Below, piece by piece: positions 9,199-19,071 of a stretch of 64,000 nt of DNA. Origin of the DNA: Emcibacter sp. (GTDB lineage: Bacteria > Pseudomonadota > Alphaproteobacteria > Sphingomonadales > Emcibacteraceae); the NCBI GenBank assembly GCA_021774785.1, contig JAJFIQ010000006.1:186001-250000 (forward strand), written 5' to 3'. The notes under the pieces are model-generated. The model searched no databases, had not been told where the DNA came from, and saw only the letters and a list, made by a program, of their open reading frames with translations. Every line of letters begins with the position of its first letter. The stretch's first letter is position 1. Position numbers and translations under genes: made by a program.

Positions 9199-9365
9199 AT
9201 TGATTTGCAACTGTTCCGCAGTGCCGCGTAGCTTCACTTAAAGCGTCACAAAAATTTATATATAAATTAACGCACAAACAGGGAAGTCAAAAGATAGTTA
9301 AGTGGTTGAACATATGGTTCTATTTAATAATCTTTGGCTAACAAAAATAAAGAAGTTAACTACGC

Positions 9366-11000
9366 ATGAATCAAACATCTTGGTGGGACGGCGCCGTAAT
9401 TTATCAGGTTTACCCCCGCAGTCTTATGGACAGCAACGGGGACGGAATTGGTGATTTGCCAGGCATCATAAGTAAACTTGACTATATTAAAAGTCTTGGC
9501 GTAGACGCCATCTGGATATCCCCCTTCTTTAAGTCCCCCATGAAGGACTTCGGATATGACATTGCCGACTATCGGGATATTGATCCCCTGTTCGGGACAC
9601 TTAATGACTTTGATAATCTTATAAAGCAGGCTCATAAAAGAGGGCTTAAAGTAATCATTGACCAGGTCTTGAACCATACATCCGATCAACACGCATGGTT
9701 TCAAGAAAGTCGCAAGAGCCGTGATAACGAAAAAGCCGATTGGTACGTCTGGGCCGATGCCAAGGAAAATAAGGATAATAATGACCTGCCGAATAACTGG
9801 TTATCCATATTTGGTGGATCCGCGTGGCAATGGGACGAAAGTCGGAGACAGTATTTTCTGCATAATTTCCTGACTAATCAGCCAGACCTGAATTATCATT
9901 GTGCCGAATTGCGGAATCAAATTCTCGAAGAAGTTAAATTCTGGCTGGATCGCGGTGTTGATGGCTTCCGTCTTGATGCCGTTAATTACAGCTATCATGA
10001 CAAGGAATTACGCGACAACCCCATCAAACCTTTACACGAACGTCGGGGTCGCGGGTTCAGTTCCGACAACCCTTATGCGGCACAATATCATATCTATGAT
10101 AGTGACCGGCCAGAGACATTGGATTTTCTGGAAGACCTCAGATCATTAATTAATCGCTACCCGGGTGTGATGACGATGGGTGAGATCAATACCGAGGACT
10201 CCCTTAAATCCATATCCCAATATACTGCGGGGAATATACGTCTTCACATGGGCTATAGTTTTGAGCTGCTGGCAGATGAATTTTCCGGGTCCCACATAAG
10301 GGAAACCGTCAAAAATCAAGTGGCTCAAATGAATGGCGGTGGGCCATGTTGGGCCATCAGCAATCATGATGTCGTCCGTGTCTTAAGCCGTTGGGGCGGA
10401 GATAATCCTGATCCTCAGATGGCCAAGATGCTAACCGCAATGTTATGTTCACTACCCGGCACCATATGCAGCTATCAGGGTGAAGAACTGGGGCTGACCC
10501 AAGCTGAAATCAACCAAAGCCAATTAAGAGACCCCTTTGGAATAGAATTTTGGCCCAGCTTTAAGGGTCGCGATGGTTGCCGAACACCTATGCCTTGGGA
10601 CTCGAAAATATCCGGCGTTGGCTTTTCAGAAGGGTCTTCCTGGTTGCCAATCCCCGAAGAGCATCTTGCGAAGGCAGTTGATATACAGGAAACAGATTCT
10701 AATTCCACCTTAAATAGTTTCAGAGTTTTTCTGAAATGGCGCAAGCAGCATGATGTGCTTCTGCATGGTGATATCCGTTTCATTGATACGGTGGCTGATA
10801 CGCTGGCCTTCACCCGTAATGATCAAGAAAGCACGCTCTATGCCTGCTTTAATCTGTCAGCGGAGACCAAATCCATAATATTACCTGAGGGCATTTCATT
10901 ATGCGCCCAGCCTGATCATAACTCTTGCCCGGAAGCGGATGACAAAAGACAGATCAGTCTGCCCCCGTATGGCATGTTATTCGGAACAGCAAGCCACTAA
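9366..11000 (+). CDS. GH13 alpha-glucosidase (subfamily 23-like)
   Basis: A 544-residue GH13 enzyme without a signal peptide, so probably cytoplasmic, cleaving glucose from maltose and short maltooligosaccharides. Motifs in order: WWDGAVIYQVYPRSLMDSNG (5-24), DQVLNHTS (99-106), GFRLDAVN with nucleophile Asp204, MGEINTE with acid/base Glu273, and ISNHDV with Asp335. QVYPRSL and the length match alpha-glucosidases rather than oligo-1,6-glucosidases of Bacillus. It stands alone on the plus strand, with operator copies upstream and a bidirectional terminator downstream. Together with the exported SusA-like and GH97 enzymes and the TonB receptor it completes a route from extracellular glucan to cytoplasmic glucose. 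Confidence 0.93.
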   Translation: MNQTSWWDGAVIYQVYPRSLMDSNGDGIGDLPGIISKLDYIKSLGVDAIWISPFFKSPMKDFGYDIADYRDIDPLFGTLNDFDNLIKQAHKRGLKVIIDQVLNHTSDQHAWFQESRKSRDNEKADWYVWADAKENKDNNDLPNNWLSIFGGSAWQWDESRRQYFLHNFLTNQPDLNYHCAELRNQILEEVKFWLDRGVDGFRLDAVNYSYHDKELRDNPIKPLHERRGRGFSSDNPYAAQYHIYDSDRPETLDFLEDLRSLINRYPGVMTMGEINTEDSLKSISQYTAGNIRLHMGYSFELLADEFSGSHIRETVKNQVAQMNGGGPCWAISNHDVVRVLSRWGGDNPDPQMAKMLTAMLCSLPGTICSYQGEELGLTQAEINQSQLRDPFGIEFWPSFKGRDGCRTPMPWDSKISGVGFSEGSSWLPIPEEHLAKAVDIQETDSNSTLNSFRVFLKWRKQHDVLLHGDIRFIDTVADTLAFTRNDQESTLYACFNLSAETKSIILPEGISLCAQPDHNSCPEADDKRQISLPPYGMLFGTASH

Positions 11001-11040
11001 AAGAATAAAATATTTCCTGATATCCATTCATGAGACAATA

Positions 11041-11070
11041 AAAAAGCCCGCATATTTATGCGGGCTTTTT
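11041..11070. terminator. Bidirectional intrinsic terminator
   Basis: AAAAAGCCCGCAT (11041-11053) and ATGCGGGCTTTTT (11058-11070) form a perfect 13-bp stem with a 4-base loop. The A-run on one side and T-run on the other let it stop both the alpha-glucosidase transcript (plus) and the protease transcript (minus). Confidence 0.9.
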
Positions 11071-11092
11071 CTATGGCTTACCAGCAATAATG

Positions 11093-14086
11093 TTATTGCG
11101 TATCAACGCTGATAATAGTTCTGGCAACCTCACCACTATCGTCCTGATGGCTTACAATGCCAAGATGACGGTTACCGGCACTTAATGGGCCATAATCAAC
11201 CGTAACCGTATCCGTCGCACCCAAAGTAGCTGAGGCTGGAGCAGTTACAGATGTGTTACCATCATCACCCAATACGAAGTGAATAAAGGCTTTATAATCA
11301 ATGTTATCACCCACGGCTGCGGCAAAATAATCGATAACAAAGAAATAACCACCTGCGGGTGCATTTGCTACATCAATTGTTTCAACTGATGTTGCTCCAC
11401 CACTGCCTGCAATTTGTGCGATGTTATTTCCGCCACAGTCATCAGCAAGGAACACACGAATATCAATATCGTCTGCACCCGGTGTGGTGGTGTCTTCATC
11501 AAATGTTGCCATACGAATATGGTCCATCGCAGGAAGATTTACACAAAAAGCTTCAAGTCCTTCTGCTGCACTAACATTACTAGAGATAACACTGGCCGGT
11601 GATATACCACTTACAACAGCGGAATAGTTACCTTCAAAACCAAATTCAACATTAATGTCAACTGATCCGCTGGTACCACTGGCTGAAACCTCACCATCGA
11701 CACTCATATTCAGTGGACGAATAGCAATAGGGCTACGGGCCGGACTGGCATTCGCATCATCATTGGCCCAAGTCAGCGACCCAAAGGTCCACTCACCCGC
11801 AACAACATTTGCATTGGCGCTAAAGGTAATGCTTACTTCTTGACTGTCACCCTTTGCAAGACCGAACGCATCCGGTGTAACCACAACATCAACACCAGAA
11901 GGTGCCTCAACAACAGCACTAAAGTTAGTCGTACCATCTGTAACGCTGGTCACGGTACGGGTTACTGTCTGTGAACCGACAAAGTCAGCAATACCAATGG
12001 ATGCAAGGTTCAAGTCACTACCGTCGGTGGGGAAGCCAAGTCCTTCCAGAAACGCACAGCTTCCATCACTGACCAGTTGGACATTATTGTCACAGCTAAA
12101 GGCCAGATAATCAAAGAAACCGGCATTATAAACCAGACCCGGTGAGAAGGCATCGGATGGAACAATATGTCCAGCACCAATGTCAAACGGATCAGCAGCA
12201 GCATCACCAAAGGTCTTTTTAAGATCTTGGCGTCCTGACGTCATCAGGGCAGATTTAGCCATAGCCGCTGACCAATTCGGATGAGCCCCTTTCAGCAGGG
12301 CAAAAGCACCCGCTACATGGGGGCTGGCCATTGAGGTTCCACTGATACGAATGAAAGAATTCGCACCGGCACCCGCCGCAATGATATTCACACCCGGTGC
12401 AGAAACATCGGGCTTGATAACATCAAGTGCCCCACCATTAGGTCCCCGTGAGGAGAAACCAGCAATGCGGTTATTCTGCGATATTTGTGTCCCCGGCCCG
12501 ACCAATCCGGCAGCACCAGCCGTGGCATCAATCAGGGCCCCGTCTGGATGGCTGATCATAATTCCTGGAATAGTGGTTCCAGGCGCACTCATGACGATAG
12601 GATCAATTCGGCTGGAATCCGCACCATCATTATAGACCACAATAGCAGTGGCGCCAGCAGCGGCTGCATTGTTATATTTGTCCGTAAAGGCACAGGCCCC
12701 ACGAATAATCAATGCTATATTTCCCGCAATGTCACTCCCATTGGTAAGGGGAGCACAGCCATTATGGGGGGCAGCAGAAACAATTGGTCCGGCTATATCA
12801 CCTGTATTGGTAAATGATACATCACCGCCACCTTCAAGGCCAAGATAGTCACCAGCTATACCGACAGGATCGGTAACCTCAAGTGACAGAGCGACAACCT
12901 CGTTATCCTGTGTTGCACCAACAGATGTAATCCACGGAACGCCAGCCGGTGTTCCCGTGGTCTGCGCGTCTGGTCCTGAGTTACCGTTGGATGTTGCCAC
13001 AAATACACCCGCATCGGCGGCAAACAGGAAGGCAATATCATCAGGGCCGGCGAAAACCGTGCTACCACCACCGATGGAGAAGTTGATCACATCAACACCA
13101 TCAGCAACGGCCTGATCGATGGCGGCGGCGGAATCAGCCCCGGCACATCCACCTTCCCAACATACTTTATAGGCCGCGACCCGTGCTCTTGGAGCAATAC
13201 CGCTAATTGGTTGACCCGTTAGCGTGTTAATGGGGCCTTCGTTACCGGCGGCAGTACTGGCTGTATGACTGCCGTGTCCGTCAGTATCACGGGCAGAGTA
13301 CATTTCTGATGGTAAAATACCGGAAGCGCCATGAGCACTAAATCCGCTTACATACCAGCGGGCACCGATCAATTTATTATTACAATCATCCTGAGACCAT
13401 TGTTCCCCGGATATACAATCACCATGCCAACCGGCTGGAGCAGAACCGTAAGATAAAGTACGTTTGCCGCTGGAGCCAGTTGCGTTTGATAAATCTATCT
13501 GATCAGAGAAACTGGGATGCTCAGGCGTGATACCGGTATCAATAACACCAACAATAACATCTTCACCTTTGCCATGCAGGTCCCAGACGCCACCTTCACC
13601 CGTCAGATCAAGATAATCTGGCGTGCTATTAGTGGTCAGTTGGCGAATCTCATCAAGCCATACCTGTTGGACATCATCACGGGTTTTCAGAGCGGCAGCC
13701 TGAACAGGTGTGAGCAGAGCGGCAAAACCGTTTAGGGCATAACGATAATCATAAATCTTTTCGGTTACACCCACAGAACTTAAAGCCCTGCTGTGATTTG
13801 CATCCAAAAAATTAGCATATTTTTTAACATGGGCGCTATTCGGATTTATTTTATTGCCTTTAGCCGCTTTGGTGGCGCGGTACCCACTGATATCACCTTC
13901 ATAAGCGACAATTGGGGAACTTTTCATCTGGACAATATAAACCTTGGCCTCATTAGCGGCAGGCTTTGCAGTTGCCGCCGGAATAGGCACACTATCAATC
14001 TTTGTAAGAGTGATTTCGGCTTGGGCAGTGCCGAGAGTTGCTATACCGGTAATACCAGCAAGCAATAAATATTTTAATCCCCGCAT
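11093..14086 (-). CDS. Secreted subtilisin-like serine protease (S8) with PA domain
   Basis: A 997-residue exported protease. Signal peptide (MRGLKYLLLAGITGIATLGT, then AQA), an inhibitor-I9-type propeptide (about 48-148, beginning KVYIVQMKSSPIVAYEG), then the catalytic domain with Asp183 (VGVIDTGITPEHPSF), His271 (DTDGHGSHTAS) and Ser585 (GTSMASPHVAGA). A protease-associated (PA) insert lies at about 420-525. The C-terminal 400 residues are beta-rich, with an Fn3-like region resembling plant and bacterial subtilases (SVTDGTTNFSAVVEAPSGV) and a pre-peptidase-like tail with NIAQIAGSGGATSVETIDVA. The three catalytic residues are intact. The gene is monocistronic between the terminator at 11041 and a long upstream gap. 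The role is probably extracellular protein degradation; its target is unknown. Confidence 0.93.
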   Translation of the reverse strand: MRGLKYLLLAGITGIATLGTAQAEITLTKIDSVPIPAATAKPAANEAKVYIVQMKSSPIVAYEGDISGYRATKAAKGNKINPNSAHVKKYANFLDANHSRALSSVGVTEKIYDYRYALNGFAALLTPVQAAALKTRDDVQQVWLDEIRQLTTNSTPDYLDLTGEGGVWDLHGKGEDVIVGVIDTGITPEHPSFSDQIDLSNATGSSGKRTLSYGSAPAGWHGDCISGEQWSQDDCNNKLIGARWYVSGFSAHGASGILPSEMYSARDTDGHGSHTASTAAGNEGPINTLTGQPISGIAPRARVAAYKVCWEGGCAGADSAAAIDQAVADGVDVINFSIGGGSTVFAGPDDIAFLFAADAGVFVATSNGNSGPDAQTTGTPAGVPWITSVGATQDNEVVALSLEVTDPVGIAGDYLGLEGGGDVSFTNTGDIAGPIVSAAPHNGCAPLTNGSDIAGNIALIIRGACAFTDKYNNAAAAGATAIVVYNDGADSSRIDPIVMSAPGTTIPGIMISHPDGALIDATAGAAGLVGPGTQISQNNRIAGFSSRGPNGGALDVIKPDVSAPGVNIIAAGAGANSFIRISGTSMASPHVAGAFALLKGAHPNWSAAMAKSALMTSGRQDLKKTFGDAAADPFDIGAGHIVPSDAFSPGLVYNAGFFDYLAFSCDNNVQLVSDGSCAFLEGLGFPTDGSDLNLASIGIADFVGSQTVTRTVTSVTDGTTNFSAVVEAPSGVDVVVTPDAFGLAKGDSQEVSITFSANANVVAGEWTFGSLTWANDDANASPARSPIAIRPLNMSVDGEVSASGTSGSVDINVEFGFEGNYSAVVSGISPASVISSNVSAAEGLEAFCVNLPAMDHIRMATFDEDTTTPGADDIDIRVFLADDCGGNNIAQIAGSGGATSVETIDVANAPAGGYFFVIDYFAAAVGDNIDYKAFIHFVLGDDGNTSVTAPASATLGATDTVTVDYGPLSAGNRHLGIVSHQDDSGEVARTIISVDTQ

Positions 14087-14571
14087 TTTCTATCTCCATA
14101 AGAATTTTATTATTAATATCATTAAGAAAAAGCACAACCACCGTTACCCTAAACAGATTTCGGCATAAATTACTTTTTCAACACAACGCATAAGGCAACT
14201 ATAGGTAAACTACTGAAAATAAATGCATAAAACACTTTAGGCAGAAAAAACCACACATTTTTGTCTACCTTAAGATGAATATAGTGTTTTATATATGCAA
14301 TAAATACGCCAATGAATAAAGTTGTTGATTTTCAATAACTTAAAATAAGTAGGCTATATTTATGCTTCGTAAACTGTAAAGAATCTTGACACTTTATTAG
14401 TGATTTTTTATGCTTTTTTACACTTTTATACTGTAAATTTTTTTTATCCATCCAATTTATTGGTACTTGGTTGTGCATGGCCTGTCAAGGCAACTATGTT
14501 CAGCTGAAAAGTATCCCCAAATTTTTCTTTTCGTCGCCAAATACTGGTTTTTCCTCATATCTTCAGAAAAG
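14087..14571. other. 485-base non-coding gap between protease and LysR gene
   Basis: No gene could be supported here. It should hold the protease promoter on the minus strand and the 3' end of the LysR transcript. It also contains a good plus-strand sigma70-like promoter (TTGACA 14386-14391, 17-base spacer, TATGCT 14409-14414) that points toward the 3' end of the LysR gene with no reading frame behind it. Confidence 0.6.
14386..14414 (+). promoter_or_regulatory. Orphan sigma70-like promoter
   Basis: A perfect TTGACA -35 box and TATGCT -10 box with the optimal 17-base spacing. Nothing coding follows on this strand before the LysR 3' end at 14572, so any product would be a small RNA or an antisense transcript into the LysR gene. 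I saw no strong terminator, so this is only a candidate. Confidence 0.4.
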
Positions 14572-15471
14572 CTATATCATTGCAAAAGATTCTTTTATTT
14601 TGCATGATAAAGACTGCACTATCGGCGTATGAATAGCCTCTGGGCGCATGATAATATAAGCCTCCCACAGGGGAAGTTTTTTCAACGGAATAATCCTAAG
14701 CTGCCCACATTTGAGATCTTCGGAAAATAAAATATCAGGTCCGGCAATCACATGATTGGTAGATTTGGCCACGGTGATAAGCAACCTGTAATTTTCAGAT
14801 AAAAAATACGTGCCTTTGTTTAAGGGCGCCTGTCTCTGTGACACGAACCATTCCTCAATGGCAGGAGGAATATCGGGAATTGCCAAGGGATATTCAAACA
14901 CTTCCGAAAGATTAAAGCTCGATTCACTATGAGCAAAAAGGGGGTGTTCCGGTCTAACAACAAATATTACTTTTTGCCGCCCAAGCCGCTCTACGTGATA
15001 ATCTGTATAGTGCTGAATATTTGAAAATGCCCCAACAGCGATATCAATCTCGCCCGCCTCCAGAAATCTCATCAGATTATTGGCATTATCAACTTTAATA
15101 TCAAAACCAATATGGGGGTATGCCTTTAAAAAATCACCAAGAATTTTTGGCAATATCTCTTCCTCTATAACGGGTCCTACACCAAGTCTGAGCATGCCTA
15201 GCTCCTTACCCGCCATTAAAGTAAGTTCCCGTTCCAGAATATCCATCTGTTGCGATATTATGGTGCCATCAGCAACTATTTTCTTACCAAAGGCCGTTGG
15301 AATGATACCCTTGTTAGACCGATGAAACAATTTCATACCGAGAATATCTTCAAGGCGTGCAATCCTTTTGGTCAGTGCAGGCTGAGACATAAACAACTTC
15401 GGAGCAGCTTTATTAAAACTTCCTTCCTCCGTCACTATTCTGATCCGGTTGATGTCTGATATATCAAGCAT
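14572..15471 (-). CDS. LysR-family transcriptional regulator
   Basis: A 299-residue LysR regulator with an N-terminal winged helix (residues about 3-60: NKAAPKLFMSQPALTKRIAR, then LEDILGMKLFHRSNKGIIPT) and a C-terminal effector-binding domain (LRLGVGPVIEEEILPKIL onward). AGGAA precedes the ATG. It is transcribed away from the alkylsulfatase-like gene, with 103 bases between the two starts, the usual layout for a LysR protein controlling its divergent target. The effector is unknown; a sulfate ester or released alcohol is a guess from the neighbouring enzymes. Confidence 0.9.
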   Translation of the reverse strand: MLDISDINRIRIVTEEGSFNKAAPKLFMSQPALTKRIARLEDILGMKLFHRSNKGIIPTAFGKKIVADGTIISQQMDILERELTLMAGKELGMLRLGVGPVIEEEILPKILGDFLKAYPHIGFDIKVDNANNLMRFLEAGEIDIAVGAFSNIQHYTDYHVERLGRQKVIFVVRPEHPLFAHSESSFNLSEVFEYPLAIPDIPPAIEEWFVSQRQAPLNKGTYFLSENYRLLITVAKSTNHVIAGPDILFSEDLKCGQLRIIPLKKLPLWEAYIIMRPEAIHTPIVQSLSCKIKESFAMI

Positions 15472-15574
15472 TGTTATTCCTAAAAGCTATAACAATTAAC
15501 TATAACTAGAACTACAGAGAATTACAACATTTTGGTATAAGGCATTATGGCAAATTTTTGAAAAGGACACTCTC

Positions 15575-17338
15575 ATGTTGTTTCGGTTAATATCCCTCTT
15601 GATGTTTCTAATATTAGGAACCCCAACCACATTCGCAAGAATGCAGGCTGCACCCATTCATCTCGAATTGAAAAAACATACCGAACATTTCCAGAAGAAG
15701 GTCTATAAAATCGGTGACCGGGTCTATTCGGCAGTGGGTTATAGTCTGGGCAACATCATTATGGTCGTCGGCCATGACGGTGTTATTGTGGTTGATACAG
15801 GTACCCATCCCACAGAAGCTGCAGAAGCATGGGCCGAATTAAGAAAAAAGACTGACAAGCCCGTTAAAGCTGTTGTCTATACCCATTTCCACCCGGACCA
15901 TTGGGGTGGGGTAAAGGCCATTATCAGTCAAGCGCAGGTTGACAGCGGAACCGTCAAGATAATTGCCCACAGAACCATGCTTGATAACGTCATTCATCAG
16001 GGGGGTGCGGTCGGCCCTATTCTTGCCATGCGCACGGCATATTCCTTTGGCCTGTTTTTATCACCGGAGGATCACGAAGGGATGAACCATGGAATCGGAC
16101 CGGAAATCACCCCCGGAATCTCAAGTTTCATTCGTCCCAATACATTTGTCGATAATGCGCTAAAGCTTGAAATCGCCGGTGTTAAGATGTTGATCAAGCA
16201 TGTGCCGAGCGAGGCACCAGATGAAATTGCAGTTTATCTAGAGGACGATAATATCCTGCTGTCTGGAGAAGCCATTCAAGGCCCTACCCTGCCCAATATC
16301 CATACGCTCAGGGGCACTAAATTCCGTGACCCTTATCTCTGGTATAAAAGTCTGGATAAATTACGAATATTTAAAGCCGAACATCTCGTGCCTTCTCATG
16401 GGCAACCGATCTACGGCAAGGAAAAAGTCGAAGAAGTAATCCGCATGACCCGCGATGGTATCCAATTTATTCACGACCAGACTTTGCGCCATATGAACAA
16501 AGGAGCGACCCCAGATGAACTGGTTAATCTGGTTAAAATGCCACCCTATCTCAGTAGCTACACCCCATTCCTGCGCGAATATTACGGTACTGTAAAACAT
16601 TCCGTACGTCAGATATATAATGGTTATCTGGGCTGGTTTGCCGGTGATCCGGTTGATCTGAACCCGCTACCCGCACCATATGCCTCACGGCGGTATATCG
16701 CCCTCATGGGTGGGCGGGGCAATGTTCTAAACCATGCTGAGAAAGCCATGAAAGAACTAGAATATCAATGGGCAGCGGAACTGATGACACATCTTATCCG
16801 TATCGATAAAACAGATCAGGATGCCAGAAACATAAAGGCTCATGCCTTGCGTGAACTGGGGCTAGCCTCCATGAATATCAATTGGCGAAACTGGTATCTT
16901 ACCGCATCATATGAACTAGAAGGAAAAATTGATCCCGCAAAAGGTCTGGTCAATGCGGTTGGCTTCTTTTCTTCCCCTGATATCATTGCACAATGGCCAT
17001 TATCTAAAATTCTGGAAGGACTTTCTGTGAGGCTTAAAACGGAAATATCTCAAGATAAAAATCTGAAGATAAATTTTACAGCCATCGACACAAATGAACA
17101 TCATGGGCTTGAGGTTCGCAAGTCAATCATGCAATTCCATGGCCAAGCCACAACGGATGCAACGGTAACTATTCAGGCACCCCGTCAGGCCATCATTGGT
17201 CTGCTCATGGGAAAATTATCTATTGCACAGTTCACGGCCTTGCCTGTAGTCTCCATCACTGGCAACACACAAGATTTGACTGCCTTTATGGCGATGTTGG
17301 ATCCGTTTTTATCACCAATCAAACTTACAGTTCACTAG
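15575..17338 (+). CDS. Alkylsulfatase-like MBL-fold hydrolase, exported
   Basis: A 587-residue protein with a signal peptide (MLFRLISLLMFLILGTPTTF, then ARM), a metallo-beta-lactamase domain with THFHPDHWGG (zinc ligands His104, His106, Asp108, His109), MNHGIGPEI, NIHTLRG and PSHGQPIYG. The middle dimerisation helices (NGYLGWFAGDPVDLNPLPA, then AEKAMKELEYQWAAELMTHL) and an SCP2-like C-terminus follow. This is the domain order of class III alkylsulfatases such as SdsA1, which hydrolyse primary alkyl sulfates to alcohol and sulfate in the periplasm; it is somewhat shorter than SdsA1. AAGGAC precedes the ATG. The GMC oxidoreductase starts 12 bases after its stop, so the alcohol product could be oxidised next. 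The exact substrate is not proven. Confidence 0.85.
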   Translation: MLFRLISLLMFLILGTPTTFARMQAAPIHLELKKHTEHFQKKVYKIGDRVYSAVGYSLGNIIMVVGHDGVIVVDTGTHPTEAAEAWAELRKKTDKPVKAVVYTHFHPDHWGGVKAIISQAQVDSGTVKIIAHRTMLDNVIHQGGAVGPILAMRTAYSFGLFLSPEDHEGMNHGIGPEITPGISSFIRPNTFVDNALKLEIAGVKMLIKHVPSEAPDEIAVYLEDDNILLSGEAIQGPTLPNIHTLRGTKFRDPYLWYKSLDKLRIFKAEHLVPSHGQPIYGKEKVEEVIRMTRDGIQFIHDQTLRHMNKGATPDELVNLVKMPPYLSSYTPFLREYYGTVKHSVRQIYNGYLGWFAGDPVDLNPLPAPYASRRYIALMGGRGNVLNHAEKAMKELEYQWAAELMTHLIRIDKTDQDARNIKAHALRELGLASMNINWRNWYLTASYELEGKIDPAKGLVNAVGFFSSPDIIAQWPLSKILEGLSVRLKTEISQDKNLKINFTAIDTNEHHGLEVRKSIMQFHGQATTDATVTIQAPRQAIIGLLMGKLSIAQFTALPVVSITGNTQDLTAFMAMLDPFLSPIKLTVH

Positions 17339-17350
17339 GGGATACCGACC

Positions 17351-18940
17351 ATGGAAGAATATGATTATATCGTTATCGGTGGCGGTTCTGCCGGATGCGT
17401 TCTGGTTCGCCGTTTGATAGATGCCGGGCATAGCGTCTGTCTTTTGGAAGCGGGAAAAACGGACAAGAGTCCCTTGATACATATCCCCCTTGGTCTAGCG
17501 GTCATTCTGCCCACTAAGCATGTTAACTGGGCCTTTGATACAGAACCTCAAGCGGGACTGAATGGCAGGCGCGGCTATCAGCCACGGGGCAAGACACTGG
17601 GCGGCAGCAGTAGCATCAATGCCATGCTTTATGTACGGGGTCACCGAAGTGACTATGATGACTGGGCAAATGCGGGCAATGCGGGCTGGGGGTATGATGA
17701 TATCCTGCCCTATTTTATAAAATCAGAAAATAATGAACGTGGGCAAGACGAATACCACGGCACCGGTGGTCCGCTGAATGTGGCTGACCTAAGAAGCCGC
17801 AACCCTTTCAATGATAATTTTATTGCTGATGCCAAGGAACTTCAACACCAGTATAACCCGGATTTTAACGGCGCACGACAGGAAGGGATTGGCGATTTTC
17901 AGGTTACTCAGATAAAGGGACAGAGATGCAGTGCTGCAGTCGCCTTCCTGAAACCCATCCGAAACCATCCAAAACTTAATATCATAACTCAGGCGCAATC
18001 ATCACAACTGCTCTTTGACGGTCACCGCTGCATCGGTGTGGAATATATTTCCAAAGGCCAGAAAAAATCGGTCAAGGCTCGGGCAGAAGTAATTTTATCA
18101 GCCGGGGCCTTTGGATCGCCTCAGTTGCTTATGTTATCGGGTATTGGTCCTGCGGCAAAGTTACAGAAACACGGCATTGATATTCGCCATGATTTACCGG
18201 GTGTGGGAGAAAATCTTCAGGATCATATCGATTATGTGGCGGCATATAAATCCAGATCCCTGGAACTAATGGGTTTTTCTCTACCCGGTTTTGTTAAAAT
18301 GACCGGAGAAGCCATTCGTTATGCTTTCACAAGGCGGGGTGTCTTTTCTTCCAGTGCGGCTGAATCCTGCGGCTTTCTGAAAACTGACCCCGCTCTCAGT
18401 CGACCTGATATTCAACTACATTTCATCAATGGCATCGTTGATGACCATAATCGGAGCCTGCATTGGGGACATGGTTTCAGCTGCCATGTCTGCGTATTAC
18501 GGCCCAAAAGCATTGGCTCGGTTGAACTCCATAATTCTAACCCGTTGGCACCCCCGAAAATTGATCCGGCATTCTTTAAGGAACAAGCGGATATGGATGT
18601 CATGATGAAGGGTTTTAAAATCATGCGCAAAATAATGAATAGCCCGCGCCTGAGTTCGCACGCAACTGAAGAATTATATACCGCCAACATTCACAGTGAC
18701 GCCGATATTGAACAGATATTACGCAACAGGTCCGACAGCGTATATCACCCGGTAGGGACCGCCAGGATGGGCTATGACCATATGGCCGTGGTATCCCCTG
18801 ACAGCCTGAAAGTTCATGGACTTGAAGGATTGCGAGTTGTTGATGCGTCAATTATGCCGACACTGATCGGTGGCAATACAAATGCTCCAACCATTATGAT
18901 TGCAGAAAAAGCCTCAGATATGATTATTAATTCTCCATGA
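17351..18940 (+). CDS. GMC-family alcohol/choline dehydrogenase-like flavoprotein
   Basis: A 529-residue glucose-methanol-choline oxidoreductase. FAD-binding motif YIVIGGGSAGCVLVRRLI near the N-terminus, RGKTLGGSSSINAMLYVRG (GMC signature 1), GAFGSPQLLMLSGIGP (signature 2), and the C-terminal VYHPVGTARMG with the catalytic His, then VVDASIMPTLIGGNTNAPT. These are typical of AlkJ-like alcohol dehydrogenases and choline dehydrogenases. No signal peptide is seen. It follows the alkylsulfatase by 12 bases, so oxidation of a released alcohol to aldehyde is the likely role; choline is less likely because no betaine aldehyde dehydrogenase is nearby. Confidence 0.9.
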   Translation: MEEYDYIVIGGGSAGCVLVRRLIDAGHSVCLLEAGKTDKSPLIHIPLGLAVILPTKHVNWAFDTEPQAGLNGRRGYQPRGKTLGGSSSINAMLYVRGHRSDYDDWANAGNAGWGYDDILPYFIKSENNERGQDEYHGTGGPLNVADLRSRNPFNDNFIADAKELQHQYNPDFNGARQEGIGDFQVTQIKGQRCSAAVAFLKPIRNHPKLNIITQAQSSQLLFDGHRCIGVEYISKGQKKSVKARAEVILSAGAFGSPQLLMLSGIGPAAKLQKHGIDIRHDLPGVGENLQDHIDYVAAYKSRSLELMGFSLPGFVKMTGEAIRYAFTRRGVFSSSAAESCGFLKTDPALSRPDIQLHFINGIVDDHNRSLHWGHGFSCHVCVLRPKSIGSVELHNSNPLAPPKIDPAFFKEQADMDVMMKGFKIMRKIMNSPRLSSHATEELYTANIHSDADIEQILRNRSDSVYHPVGTARMGYDHMAVVSPDSLKVHGLEGLRVVDASIMPTLIGGNTNAPTIMIAEKASDMIINSP

Positions 18941-19071
18941 TATTTCTATCAAAAGGCTACAAATTATAACGGGTATTACTGATTAGCCTCTTATGTTATG
19001 GTCTGCTCGGTCGCTTTATGTATTGGCCCCTTTTAAAAGTATGTCGTGAACAATAATAAGGGAATTTGATC

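Larger units (their letters stand above)
8911..9365. promoter_or_regulatory. Divergent promoter region of TonB receptor and alpha-glucosidase
   Basis: This 455-base gap holds no convincing gene. It contains the receptor promoter (minus-strand TATAAT at 8983-8988), three copies of the ATACGTAT operator (9006-9018, 9035-9047, 9186-9198) and an AT-rich stretch running up to the alpha-glucosidase start. A short reading frame at 8949-9140 has no ribosome site and no recognisable features, so I did not call it. Confidence 0.7.
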
